Part shown: positions 15,857-24,709 of the stretch, in pieces
How the letters are laid out: each line of letters begins with the position of its first letter
Numbering within the stretch: position 1 is the first letter of the stretch
Made by a program: the position numbers and the translations under genes
The notes under the pieces: generated by a model
Seen by the model: the letters and a program-made list of their open reading frames with translations, nothing else
What the model was told of the DNA's origin: nothing
The model's database searches: none
DNA from: Glutamicibacter arilaitensis Re117
Lineage (GTDB): Bacteria > Actinomycetota > Actinomycetes > Actinomycetales > Micrococcaceae
Direction: 5' to 3'
DNA length: 64,000 nt
Assembly (NCBI RefSeq): GCF_000197735.1
Contig: NC_014550.1
Span: forward strand, 1,736,001 to 1,800,000

Positions 15857-17406
15857 GCACCGCGCGCACCAGCGCGGTTGCGCTGCATGGGGTCAGCGCC
15901 TCGCTGGTAGAAGTAGAAGCCGATCTCGGAAACGGCATCCCCGGCTTCACCATTCTGGGCCTGCCTGATGCCTCGCTGAATGAGGCACGGGAACGTATCA
16001 AGGCGGCGGCGCGGAACACCGGCATTCCGCTGGCCAACCGCAAACTGACGGTTAATCTGTCCCCGGCGACCCTGCCCAAATACGGTTCCGGCTTTGATCT
16101 GGCAATTCTTGTCGCCGCGCTGGCTGCCGATCACCAGTTGCTCGCCAGCCCCTCCACGCTGTACCTGGCCGAGCTTGGACTGGATGGCACTTTGCGTGCC
16201 GTTCCCGGTGTTCTGCCCGCAGTTCAACTGGCCAAGGAACATGGATTAGATCGTGTCATTGTGGCTGAAGCCAATGGCAATGAGGCACGGCTGGTTGAGG
16301 GAATCGAGGTGAAGTCCGCCCGGCATCTGGGGCAAGTGCTGGAATTCTGTGGCGCGCAGAAGGAACTGATCACTATGCATTTGCACCACCCGGGCCCTGC
16401 CGTCGCCCCTGCGCAATCCACTCTGGCCAGCACCAGCCATGACGAGGCAGACTTGCAGCTGGTCAACGGCCAGCAGGAAGCGCGCCTGGCTCTGGAGCTC
16501 GCAGCTGCCGGGGGACACCACCTGATCATGGTCGGTCCGGCAGGCGCCGGGAAAACCATGCTGGCCAAATGCCTGCCCACGATCATTCCCCCGCTGGATG
16601 ACAGCCAGGCCCTTGAGGCCACGGCAGTGCATTCCATTACCAGCGGTGCAATGCACGAGGTCAACCAGCTGCAGCGCACCCCGCCCTTCGTCGCACCACA
16701 CCACACCTCTTCGTTGTCGGCGCTGATTGGCGGTGGAACTGCGCAGCTGATCCCCGGGGCGATAACGCGGGCCCATCACGGGATCCTGTTTTTGGACGAA
16801 GCCGCCCAGTTTAATACCGGCGTACTTGACGCCCTTCGCCAACCCATCGAGGAAGGCTATATAAACCTGGCCCGGGCCAGAAGCCATCAGCGATTGCCCG
16901 CCCGATTCCAGCTCATCCTCGCATCCAACCCCTGCCCTTGCGGGAGGAATTTCGGGACGGGAACCGGCTGCACGTGCACGCCCATGGCCCGCCGGCGCTA
17001 CTTCGCCAGGCTATCCGGGCCCATTCTGGATCGCGTTGACCTGCAAGTTCGAGTGAATCCGGTACACCAATCGCAGCTGTTGAGTACCGCGCAGAATGAA
17101 TCCAGCGCCATAGTTCGAGAACGAGTCCGCACAACAAGGGAACGCAGTCAGGAGCGGCTTCGCCCCTTCTCCATTAGCTGCAATGCCCAAATTCCAACGC
17201 AAATACTGCGTCATGACCTGAGATACCCGGCAAAAACCAAGGCCGCTTTGGAACAACTTGCTGCTCGCCGCGGGCTTTCGGCCCGCGGTATCCACCGTCT
17301 GCTGCGGGTGGCCTGGACAGTCGCCGACCAACAACAGCACACAGCTCCCACCGAGGACGACTTGGCCGTTGCAGCGCATCTGCGCCAAAGTCTTGAGAAT
17401 AGTTAG
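15853..17406 (+). CDS. comM: YifB/ComM family Mg-chelatase-like AAA+ ATPase
   Basis: 517 residues, starting at the ATG that overlaps the yraN stop. Parts: N-terminal Lon-protease-like (ChlI) domain (about 20-170, GIPGFTILGLPDASLNEARE), an AAA+ core with Walker A VGPAGAGKTMLAK (about 228-240) and Walker B GILFLDEAAQF, a CPCG-type zinc patch (NPCPCGRNFG, CTCTPMARRRY) and a C-terminal Mg_chelatase_C domain. ComM is a DNA helicase that extends strand exchange in natural transformation in Vibrio; a similar role with DprA is likely. Sensor 1 is present as LILASNPCPCG. Confidence 0.94.
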   Translation: MSTARTSAVALHGVSASLVEVEADLGNGIPGFTILGLPDASLNEARERIKAAARNTGIPLANRKLTVNLSPATLPKYGSGFDLAILVAALAADHQLLASPSTLYLAELGLDGTLRAVPGVLPAVQLAKEHGLDRVIVAEANGNEARLVEGIEVKSARHLGQVLEFCGAQKELITMHLHHPGPAVAPAQSTLASTSHDEADLQLVNGQQEARLALELAAAGGHHLIMVGPAGAGKTMLAKCLPTIIPPLDDSQALEATAVHSITSGAMHEVNQLQRTPPFVAPHHTSSLSALIGGGTAQLIPGAITRAHHGILFLDEAAQFNTGVLDALRQPIEEGYINLARARSHQRLPARFQLILASNPCPCGRNFGTGTGCTCTPMARRRYFARLSGPILDRVDLQVRVNPVHQSQLLSTAQNESSAIVRERVRTTRERSQERLRPFSISCNAQIPTQILRHDLRYPAKTKAALEQLAARRGLSARGIHRLLRVAWTVADQQQHTAPTEDDLAVAAHLRQSLENS

Positions 17407-17414
17407 GCCATCGA

Positions 17415-18659
17415 ATGTCCATCAATTTAAATCCTGTTCCAGTGGGCGATCGCACGAATCAGGAACGGCTGACATATGCGCACTTGAACCAGCTGATTGA
17501 GCCCAACGACTACACCGCGAGTGCCCTGCTGGAACTCATGAGCCCCCAGGAACTGCTTGCACTGATTCGAAGAGCAGACTTCGTGCCATGGGGGCTCAAG
17601 CCCCAGGTTGACGACATCCTCGGGGTGAAGACCACCTCGAATATGGCGCAGGACCTGAAATCCGCACTGACTCGTTGGCGCAAGAGGCTGCCGCTGAGCA
17701 ACCCCGTGGCCGCATTGGATACCGCGGCCCGGCATAATGGAGGGCTGCTGATCCCAACGGACACAATGTGGCCAATTCAGCTTGACGACCTCAACCTGGG
17801 ACGGCCCCTGTGTCTATGGTGGCGGGCCAGCGATCCCCAGCTCCTTGCCGGAGCGCAGGTAGCGAAGAATGTAGCGATCGTCGGCTCTCGTGATGCCAGT
17901 GACTATGGCGACCAAGTGACCTTCGACCTTGGCAGGGCCCTTGCCACGCATGGGTACACCATCGTCTCCGGGGGAGCCTACGGCATCGATGCCAGCGCCC
18001 ACCGGGCAGCTCTGACAGTTGAAGACTGGGCCTACTCGAACCCGCCGACCATTACCGTGATGGCCGGCGGTATCGATCGGCTCTATCCATCAGGCAATAG
18101 CAACTTGCTCAACCAAATTGTCGCGCGGGGCGTCCTGCTGTCGGAAGTCCCGCCGGGGACCACATCAGCTCGTTTTCGATTTTTAAACCGCAACCGGATC
18201 ATTGCCGCCTTGAGCAGGCTGGTTATCGTCACGGAGGCACGACACCGCTCTGGAGCGCTGAATACAGCCAGCCATGCGGTTGAGCTAGGTCGCGAAGTCG
18301 CAGCCGTCCCCGGAAGCGTGTTCGCTCCGAATTCCGCCGGCTGCCACCGGCTGATCGCCGAGGGAAGCGCCGCGCTGCTTGCTTCACCGCAAGATGCCCT
18401 CGCTCTCGTCGGCGCCGACCGCAGCACCCAGGCTTCACGCGTGGATCAGGTGCCCCGGAGACCAACAGATCAGCTGGGCCGCGATGAAGGCATGGTCTAC
18501 GACGTCATGTCGTTTTCCAAGTCGCTGCTGGTTGATGAAATTTCAGCGCGCAGTGGTGTGCCGATGATTCAAACGCTGCAGGCGGTAGCCCGCCTGGAGG
18601 CACTCGGGCTGGCCAGCACCGATGGCCTATCGTGGAAACTGGTCTACCAGGGCAACTAG
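17415..18659 (+). CDS. dprA: DNA-processing protein DprA
   Basis: 414 residues. DprA loads RecA on incoming single-stranded DNA in transformation. The Rossmann-like core holds VAIVGSRDASDYGDQVTF, VSGGAYGIDASAHRAAL, MAGGIDRLYPSGN, LSEVPPG and FRFLNRNRIIAALSRLVIV with EARHRSGALNTA. The N-terminal helical region (1-110) and a C-terminal winged-helix-like end (about 350-412) are also present. It is 8 bp downstream of comM and in the same operon; xerC follows. Confidence 0.95.
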   Translation: MSINLNPVPVGDRTNQERLTYAHLNQLIEPNDYTASALLELMSPQELLALIRRADFVPWGLKPQVDDILGVKTTSNMAQDLKSALTRWRKRLPLSNPVAALDTAARHNGGLLIPTDTMWPIQLDDLNLGRPLCLWWRASDPQLLAGAQVAKNVAIVGSRDASDYGDQVTFDLGRALATHGYTIVSGGAYGIDASAHRAALTVEDWAYSNPPTITVMAGGIDRLYPSGNSNLLNQIVARGVLLSEVPPGTTSARFRFLNRNRIIAALSRLVIVTEARHRSGALNTASHAVELGREVAAVPGSVFAPNSAGCHRLIAEGSAALLASPQDALALVGADRSTQASRVDQVPRRPTDQLGRDEGMVYDVMSFSKSLLVDEISARSGVPMIQTLQAVARLEALGLASTDGLSWKLVYQGN

Positions 18660-18684
18660 CTGCCTTCGGGTAAGCTCGGTGGTG

Positions 18685-19683
18685 ATGAAGCACGATCCGG
18701 TCTCGAAGCATTCCACCGGCCCGTCGGCAAAATTCTCCGAACCCGTGGCCGACTATTTGGAGTACCTGCAGCGCGAACGCGGCCGCAGCGAAAATACCCT
18801 GCGCGCCTACGACGTAGATCTCCGAAACCTCGGACAGTTCCTCAACGAACACGCCGGGGATCCGGCATTGAAGCAGATTTCTGTCCAAATGCTTCGAGAC
18901 TGGCTGGCATACCTGCATGAGTCCGAAGTTTCTCGGACAACATTGGCCCGCCGCATCTCCGCGGTGAAAAACTTCTTCGCTTGGGCATTGAAGAACCACC
19001 TGGTTGAGAATGATCCGGCCTTGCGATTGGCAGCACCGAAAAAAGAGCGGCGGCTGCCGCACATACTTCAGCCCAGCCAGATTGACAGGCTCCTGTCGGA
19101 ACATGCTGGTCTTACAGAAGAAAACGAGGCAGCCAGGCAGAAAGGCGATGGAACCGACCAGGATCCCAAAGCCAGGGCGATCCAGTGTCGAGACAGGGTC
19201 ATTGCAGAATTGCTCTACGCTTCGGGACTGCGTATCAGTGAGCTGGTTGCCTTGGATATCTCAGACATCGATTTCGAGCGAAGGACGTTGAGGGTCCTTG
19301 GCAAAGGCAACAAGGAGCGGATGGTGCCCTTCGGCAAACCTGCCGAGCGGGTGATTATTGAATGGATACGCTCCTACCGACGAGTCGTGGCCGCAGAGCA
19401 GGCGGAGGACGCCTTGCTGGTCGGAGTTCGCGGTTCCAGGCTAAATGTTCGACAGGCGCGTGAAGTCATTGCCAGCGCCCTGCGCTCACTTGGCGACACC
19501 TCCGCCAGCGGGCCACACGCCTTACGCCATACAGTCGCCACCCATTTGCTCGATGGAGGCGCTGACCTGCGTGCGGTGCAGGAGTTCCTCGGGCACGCAT
19601 CGCTTGCCACTACCCAGCTCTATACGCATGTTTCCGTGGATCGATTGCGGCAAAGTTACCGCCAAGCACACCCTCGGGCCTGA
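18685..19683 (+). CDS. xerC: Tyrosine recombinase XerC
   Basis: 332 residues from ATG 18685. N-terminal SAM-like DNA-binding domain (about 17-105), catalytic domain with Arg183 (ASGLRISEL), Lys207 (LGKGNKER), His278 and Arg281 (GPHALRHTVATHLLDGG), His304 (FLGHASLATTQ) and the nucleophile Tyr313. With XerD it resolves chromosome dimers at dif. It is a little longer than the usual 300 because of a charged insert before the catalytic core (about 143-168). The gene overlaps the coding end of dprA only in a longer, unlikely start version. Confidence 0.94.
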   Translation: MKHDPVSKHSTGPSAKFSEPVADYLEYLQRERGRSENTLRAYDVDLRNLGQFLNEHAGDPALKQISVQMLRDWLAYLHESEVSRTTLARRISAVKNFFAWALKNHLVENDPALRLAAPKKERRLPHILQPSQIDRLLSEHAGLTEENEAARQKGDGTDQDPKARAIQCRDRVIAELLYASGLRISELVALDISDIDFERRTLRVLGKGNKERMVPFGKPAERVIIEWIRSYRRVVAAEQAEDALLVGVRGSRLNVRQAREVIASALRSLGDTSASGPHALRHTVATHLLDGGADLRAVQEFLGHASLATTQLYTHVSVDRLRQSYRQAHPRA

Positions 19684-19825
19684 AGATTTTCGTCCAATCT
19701 GTGAATTTAGCCCGCCTGGGTAGCGAAAAGTGCTGTTCATCGGGCAAAATAGAACTATCGGCGGCGATAGCACCAGTTCGATGTTGACGTAGGGGAAGAC
19801 GATCAACACCGCAACGGAGGATGGC

Positions 19826-20329
19826 ATGTCTACACCGATGACCAGAGGCGTGATATTTGTACATTCCGCCCCTGCTGCACTATGCCCGCACCTGGAGTGG
19901 GCAATTGGGGCCGTGCTCGGAACTCCAGTCAAGATGGACTGGACCGAACAGCACGTCGCACCCGGATTTTGTCGCGCCGAAATTGAGTGGGTTGGCCCTC
20001 AGGGAACTGGCGCACTGCTCACCAGTGAAATGCATGGATGGCAGCATCTGCGTTTCGAAATCACAGAGGATCCAAGCCCTGGCGCCGACGGCAGCCGTTG
20101 GTCCGTAACTCCAGACTTGGGGATCTTCCACGCGACCGTTGATGTTGCTGGCAACATCATGGTCGGCGAAGAAAGAATCCGCTGGGCCTATGAAAAGGGC
20201 GATGGAAACCCGTCAATTTTCTATCAAGAAATGTCCATCGCATTGGGCGAAGCCTGGGACGAGGAACTCGAGCCTTTCCGCCATTCAGGCGATGAAGCAC
20301 CTGTACGATGGCTCAACCAGGTGGTTTAG
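19826..20329 (+). CDS. DUF3145 family protein
   Basis: 167 residues starting at ATG 19826, with GGAGG upstream. The sequence matches in pattern the actinobacteria-restricted DUF3145 family: RGVIFVHSAPAALCPHLEWA, WTEQHVAPGFCRAEIEW, HLRFEITEDPSPGADGSRW and SVTPDLGIFHA. It is soluble with no known catalytic motif. Function unknown. It stands alone after xerC and ends at its own terminator. Confidence 0.9.
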   Translation: MSTPMTRGVIFVHSAPAALCPHLEWAIGAVLGTPVKMDWTEQHVAPGFCRAEIEWVGPQGTGALLTSEMHGWQHLRFEITEDPSPGADGSRWSVTPDLGIFHATVDVAGNIMVGEERIRWAYEKGDGNPSIFYQEMSIALGEAWDEELEPFRHSGDEAPVRWLNQVV

Positions 20330-20405
20330 CAACTGGTTTTAATGTCTCTGGGTGAGTTTACAACTGCACTCAGATAGACCCCGGTGGTGCGGGGTTGTTA
20401 CCACG

Positions 20406-20445
20406 AGAAGTGGGATTCCATATTGGGATCCCACTTCTTGGTTTT
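20406..20445 (+). terminator. Terminator downstream of DUF3145
   Basis: AGAAGTGGGAT (20406-20416) pairs with ATCCCACTTCT (20428-20438), with CCA/TGG stacked inside, followed by TGGTTTT. The rest of the interval 20330-20623 shows no gene that can be supported. Confidence 0.85.
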
Positions 20446-20623
20446 ACCCTGAAGACATAGTCAGGCGCGCGCTCAGGATGCTAGACTCATTGGCGATGAA
20501 GACCAGTCAGGCTCTAGGCAGCCATTCCCGGAACGGCTATCTGGTCGTTCCCTGATCCGCGGACCACCCTTTCACCGGAAGATTTAAGCTACAGAATTTT
20601 CGGACATATTTTGAAAGGGACAG

Positions 20624-21004
20624 ATGACCGCGCAATTCAACCACACAATTATCGCTTCAACGGATCCACAGCGCATGGCAGAGTTTTACACTGACTTGCT
20701 CGAAGCGAAGCCCGCCCCCAGTTGGGGGCCATTCTGCAACATCAGCCTTGACGGTGGGGTGTTGCTGCAGTTTGCGACGGCACCGATTGATTTTCCGCCT
20801 CAGCACTATGCGTTCCTGCTCAACGAAGCGCATTTTGACCGCGCTTACCAAAAAATTTGCGCAACGGAGCACGAGCATTGGGCCGATCCGCAACGCCAGC
20901 ACCCCGGAGCAATCAATCATGAGCACGGTGGCAGGGGAGTCTATTTGCTAGACCCATCGGGACATTATCTGGAACTGATCACGAAGGAATACATCCCGCG
21001 ATGA
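20624..21004 (+). CDS. VOC (glyoxalase/bleomycin resistance) superfamily protein
   Basis: 126 residues, one vicinal-oxygen-chelate repeat pair: FNHTIIASTDPQRMAEFYTDLL opens the first beta-alpha-beta-beta-beta unit and VYLLDPSGHYLELITKEY closes the second, with a metal-type Glu near the end. The family includes lyases, dioxygenases and resistance proteins; the substrate cannot be assigned. AAAGGGA precedes the start. It converges on the RibD-type reductase with only two bases between the stops. Confidence 0.85.
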   Translation: MTAQFNHTIIASTDPQRMAEFYTDLLEAKPAPSWGPFCNISLDGGVLLQFATAPIDFPPQHYAFLLNEAHFDRAYQKICATEHEHWADPQRQHPGAINHEHGGRGVYLLDPSGHYLELITKEYIPR

Positions 21005-21006
21005 GG

Positions 21007-21582
21007 TCACCGGACGACGTCGAAAACATTCTTCTGGATACCATTCGAATATGTTTGTGAATCCACGAGCTTGAGCTTTTGCGCGTCCATGCTTTCCTGG
21101 CTGAACAAGCGCTTGCCTGCACCGAGCAGGACCGGGAAAACCAGGAGGTTGTACCGGTCAATAAGCTGGTGCTCTTGGAGGGAACGAACCAAGGTTGCCG
21201 AACCATGGATGCTGATGGGTCCACCCTCGCCCGCGCGGAGGCGTGCGACGTCGGAGATCGAACGCAGGATGGTTGTCTCGCCCCAGTTGTCTACGGGGTC
21301 CTTCTCGGCCAGCGTTGTGGAAAGCACGTATTTCGGCATGGCGTTATAGTGCGGAAATTCCTCGGTCATCGATGGCCAGATGGGGGAGAAGGCCTGGTAG
21401 CTGATCCTGCCCAGCAACATGGCTGAAGCTTCAGCCTGTTCGGTGCCCTTCAGTTCGTATGCGGCTGGATCGAACTCGACACTATTCATGGTCCAGCCGG
21501 AATTGCGGTATTCGGGTTCGCCGCCCGGAGCTTCAACGACTCCGTCGAGCGAGACAAATGCGGTTGCGATGAGTGTGCGCAC
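21007..21582 (-). CDS. RibD C-terminal/dihydrofolate reductase-like protein
   Basis: 191 residues from GTG 21582, chosen because AGGAG lies upstream and the product starts RTLIATAFVSLDGVVEAPGG as in the family. It contains the nucleotide-binding pattern of the RibD_C fold (AMLLGRISYQAF, GEGGPISIHGSATLVRSL, FPVLLGAGKRLF). Members of this group (YyaP/YwjB-like) are NADPH-linked reductases of mostly unknown substrate. It is not the housekeeping folA. Confidence 0.85.
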   Translation of the reverse strand: MRTLIATAFVSLDGVVEAPGGEPEYRNSGWTMNSVEFDPAAYELKGTEQAEASAMLLGRISYQAFSPIWPSMTEEFPHYNAMPKYVLSTTLAEKDPVDNWGETTILRSISDVARLRAGEGGPISIHGSATLVRSLQEHQLIDRYNLLVFPVLLGAGKRLFSQESMDAQKLKLVDSQTYSNGIQKNVFDVVR

Positions 21583-21704
21583 GAGGGTGGCTCCTGAACT
21601 GATCGAAGTAACAAGTTCCCACGCCAGGTGGGCGGATCTTGAGCGTAACAAGCACAGGTGCGATCAGACAACGCTTTGCCGAAGAAGCCAGAGAATTAAA
21701 GCAG

Positions 21705-21742
21705 GATGGGCTGGTCCAAGGAATCCCTTGGACCAGCCCATC
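21705..21742 (-). terminator. Terminator of the fab operon
   Basis: A perfect 17-bp stem (GATGGGCTGGTCCAAGG at 21705-21721 with its complement at 21726-21742) and loop AATC lies 31 bp after the fabF stop; a T-rich stretch follows on the minus strand. Confidence 0.88.
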
Positions 21743-21773
21743 GGCTATTTGGTTGCACGCAACCGGGATATTG

Positions 21774-23024
21774 CTAGACGCTGCGGATTGCGACGACTGC
21801 GTTGTGGCCGCCGAAACCGAAGGAGTTGTTCAGCGCAACGATGGTGCCTTCAGCTGGCAGCTGTGCAGGCTCGCCGGTGACGACCTTCAGCGGGATCTCT
21901 GGATCCTGGTTGTCCAAGTTGATGGTCACCGGAGCCTTGCGGTTGTAGATCGCCAGTGCACACAGCACGGACTCCACAGCACCGGAAGCACCCAGCAGGT
22001 GGCCCATCTGGGACTTGGTTGCCGAAACCCAGACATTATCCAGGTGATCACCCAGGGCGTTCTTCAGCGCAGCGTACTCTGGCTTATCGCCAACCGGAGT
22101 GGAGGTCGCGTGCGCGTTGACGTGGACAACGTCCTCTGGCTGGATACGGCCATCGAACATCGCGGCCTTCAGGGCACGGGTAGCCCCGGTGCCTTCCGGA
22201 TCCGGTGCGGTGATGTGGTGCGCGTCGGAGGTCACCGAGGAGCCGGCCAGCTCAGCGTAGATGCGAGCGCCACGGGCAATGGCGTGCTCTTCAGCTTCCA
22301 GCACCAGTGCCCCAGCGCCTTCGCCCATCACGAAGCCATCGCGGTCCACGTCGTAGGGACGCGAAGCCTTGGTTGGATCATCGTTGCGGCGCGAGAGAGC
22401 GTGCATTGATGCGAATGCGGCCATTGGCATTGGGTGGATCGCAGCTTCAGCGCCGCCAACCATCACTACATCGGCCTTGCCCGAGCGGATCAGCTCCAGG
22501 CCCACGTGCATGGCTTCGGTACCCGAGGCGCAAGCGGACACTGGGGTGTGCGCGCCACCGGCTGCACCCAGATCCAGCGACACGGCAGCTGCTGGGCCGT
22601 TAGGCATCAGCATTGGCACGGTCATTGGCAGAACGCGGCGTGGGCCCTTTTCGCGCAGGGTGTCCCAAGCGTTGAGCAGGGTCCAAACGCCACCGATGCC
22701 GGTTGCGAAGGCAACGGCCAGCTTGTTCTGGTCCATCTCTTCCTTGACCAGACCGGAGTCGGCCCAGGCTTCACGGGCAGCAACCACAGCGAACTGGGTT
22801 GATGGGTCCATGCGCTTGGTTTCTGGGCGGGTGAGAACCTCGGTCGGCTGCACAGCAGCGCGGGCGGCGAAGGTGACAGGCAGGTCGTATTCCTTAACCC
22901 AGTCGTCTTCCAGGGTTACGGCGCCGGAAACGCCTTTGAGGGCGTTTTCCCACAGGGTGGGAACATCCCCGCCGATTGGGGTGGTGGCTCCGAGACCGGT
23001 GATCACTACTTTGCGCGCCATCAT
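21774..23024 (-). CDS. fabF: Beta-ketoacyl-ACP synthase II
   Basis: 416 residues from ATG 23024 (ATG 23021 is equally possible). KAS II extends acyl chains with malonyl-ACP. The active-site cysteine is in TPVSACASGTEA (about Cys165), and the two histidines are in NAHATSTPVGD and SFGFGGHNAV. The ATG pair is preceded by a weak AGAGAG site. It follows acpP on the minus strand and is the last gene of the fatty acid synthase II operon. Confidence 0.95.
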   Translation of the reverse strand: MMARKVVITGLGATTPIGGDVPTLWENALKGVSGAVTLEDDWVKEYDLPVTFAARAAVQPTEVLTRPETKRMDPSTQFAVVAAREAWADSGLVKEEMDQNKLAVAFATGIGGVWTLLNAWDTLREKGPRRVLPMTVPMLMPNGPAAAVSLDLGAAGGAHTPVSACASGTEAMHVGLELIRSGKADVVMVGGAEAAIHPMPMAAFASMHALSRRNDDPTKASRPYDVDRDGFVMGEGAGALVLEAEEHAIARGARIYAELAGSSVTSDAHHITAPDPEGTGATRALKAAMFDGRIQPEDVVHVNAHATSTPVGDKPEYAALKNALGDHLDNVWVSATKSQMGHLLGASGAVESVLCALAIYNRKAPVTINLDNQDPEIPLKVVTGEPAQLPAEGTIVALNNSFGFGGHNAVVAIRSV

Positions 23025-23141
23025 CAAACTCTCTACTGTGCGGATAAGAACTATGCTTTGAAATTCAGGGGGCCGGCTTGACGTACCGGCCGGTGTGCGC
23101 GGCTTGCCCGCACAACGGTCTGGCGATGAACGCCAGGAAGC

Positions 23142-23387
23142 TTAGGCCTGTGCGCCAGCGATGAAGGTGACGGCGTCGCCGACGGTCTTCAGGTTCTTGA
23201 CCTCTTCGTCAGGGATCTTAACCTCGAACTTTTCCTCAGCCTCAACGACGATGGTCATCATCGAGATCGAGTCGATGTCCAGGTCCTCGGTGAAGGACTT
23301 GTCCAGCTGCACGTCTGCTTCGTCCAGGCCGGTCTCGGAGTTGACGATTTCGGCGAGGCCCGCCAGGATTTCTTCGTTGCTAGCCAT
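23142..23387 (-). CDS. acpP: Acyl carrier protein
   Basis: 81 residues. The phosphopantetheine attachment site is Ser40 in DLDIDSISM; the helical pattern and acidic character are typical. AAGGAG lies just before the ATG. It carries growing acyl chains for FabD and FabF encoded on either side. Confidence 0.96.
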   Translation of the reverse strand: MASNEEILAGLAEIVNSETGLDEADVQLDKSFTEDLDIDSISMMTIVVEAEEKFEVKIPDEEVKNLKTVGDAVTFIAGAQA

Positions 23388-23441
23388 GGATGGCTCCTTT
23401 TCTTCTTAGCCGGAGGACTCCGGTCATTTTTGTGGCCAGTA

Positions 23442-23466
23442 CCGGATCCTGTTTTCCAGGAACCGG
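23442..23466 (-). promoter_or_regulatory. Hairpin in the fabD-acpP gap
   Basis: CCGG-CCTG pairs with CAGG-CCGG (23442-23466) with two mismatched bases per arm. The 222-bp gap between fabD and acpP holds no gene; fabH, which sits here in Streptomyces, is absent. The hairpin may slow decay or set the high acpP expression level. Confidence 0.35.
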
Positions 23467-23609
23467 CTCCGGCCGGCTTAATGAAACTTGGGTGGTGCAT
23501 CAACGATGCGCGGCACGTTTCGTCGGTTTAAAGCTTAGGCCAGAGATGCGCTTGGCAGCCGCAACATGACGTTCCCGGCGTGCACAATCTTTTCAGTGGC
23601 CCCGCATGC

Positions 23610-24533
23610 CTAGCTGGCGGTGTGCTCGGCGATGAACGCCTGGGCAGCTTCCAGATCCGCAGGGGACTTCACAGCCAGGGTCTTTACGCCCTTCAGGCCA
23701 CGGCGGGCCAAGCCTACGAGGGTGCCAGCTGGCGCCAGCTCCAGCACGCCGGTGACGCCGGCTGCTGCCAACGACTCCATGCACAGGTCCCAGCGGACCG
23801 GGCGGGAGACCTGGGCTACCAATGAATCGAGGTTCGCCTGGCCATTGGCAACAGCTTGGCCATCGAAGTTCGAAAGCAGGGTTGCTGCCGGATCCTTGGC
23901 GATGAGGGTGTTGGCAAGTTCCTGCAGGGTGCCGACCGCTGGCTGCATGTGAGCGGTGTGGAATGCACCGGCAACCTTCAGCGGGATGACCCGGGCCTTG
24001 GCTGGCGGGTTCTCGCCCAGGGCAGCAAGCTGCTCAAGGGTGCCTGCGGCTACGGTCTGCCCGCCACCGTTGGCGTTTGCTGGTGTCAGGCCCAATTCTT
24101 CGAGCTTGGCCAGGACCTCTTCAGGGTCGCCGCCAAGAACAGCGGCCATGCCGGTCGGGGTGGCTGCGGCGGCTTCTGCCATCGCATTGGCGCGCACCTT
24201 CACGAAGTTCATCGCGTCGGCTTCATCCAGCGCGCCGGCCAAGGCCGAGGCAGTGATCTCGCCGACTGAGTGTCCGGCCACGATGACGTTTGCCGGCAGC
24301 TGCTGGCCGAAGAGTGCACGGGCCGTGATCAGGCCGGCGGCAACGATCAGCGGCTGGGCGACGGCGGTGTCCTTGATGGTCTCTTCATCAGAAGTGGTGC
24401 CGTGGGCAGTGAGGTCGCGCTCGGTGATCGAGCTGAGCGCCTGCAGATGCTCGGCAACACCGTCGACGTTGAGCCATTCGGTGAGGAAACCTGGGGTCTG
24501 GGAGCCCTGTCCAGGGCAAACGATTGCTAACAC
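23610..24533 (-). CDS. fabD: Malonyl-CoA:ACP transacylase
   Basis: 307 residues from GTG 24533. Transfers malonyl groups to ACP. MLAIVCPGQGSQTPGFL begins the protein; the nucleophile is Ser89 in VAGHSVGEITA, and the catalytic His lies in AGAFHTAHM. First gene of the minus-strand fab operon, with a 19-bp palindrome 67 bp upstream and the fasR regulator beyond it, in the same orientation. Confidence 0.95.
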   Translation of the reverse strand: MLAIVCPGQGSQTPGFLTEWLNVDGVAEHLQALSSITERDLTAHGTTSDEETIKDTAVAQPLIVAAGLITARALFGQQLPANVIVAGHSVGEITASALAGALDEADAMNFVKVRANAMAEAAAATPTGMAAVLGGDPEEVLAKLEELGLTPANANGGGQTVAAGTLEQLAALGENPPAKARVIPLKVAGAFHTAHMQPAVGTLQELANTLIAKDPAATLLSNFDGQAVANGQANLDSLVAQVSRPVRWDLCMESLAAAGVTGVLELAPAGTLVGLARRGLKGVKTLAVKSPADLEAAQAFIAEHTAS

Positions 24534-24599
24534 TCTTACAGCTTTCCAAATATTGGGAGCTTTTGGCTCTTCATTTGAGTACCAAGCTCGTGGTGACTG

Positions 24600-24618
24600 T
24601 TTGTAGGATCTCTACAAA
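24600..24618. promoter_or_regulatory. Palindrome upstream of fabD, candidate FasR site
   Basis: TTTGTAG (24600-24606), 5-bp spacer GATCT, CTACAAA (24612-24618): a perfect inverted repeat in the fasR-fabD gap, 67 bp ahead of fabD. Its position fits an activator site. That FasR binds it is inference. Confidence 0.5.
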
Positions 24619-24709
24619 AGCTTAGCGTATCCAGAAGCTGGATTCCGCTGAAATGCGCGATCAACTCGGAATTAACCGTGCTGGCAGCTTGATGCTCTTT
24701 GGTTGAAGC

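Noticed and set aside
20352..20555. 67-codon plus frame after DUF3145
   Set aside because: It runs through the terminator hairpin and has no start signal or recognisable sequence.
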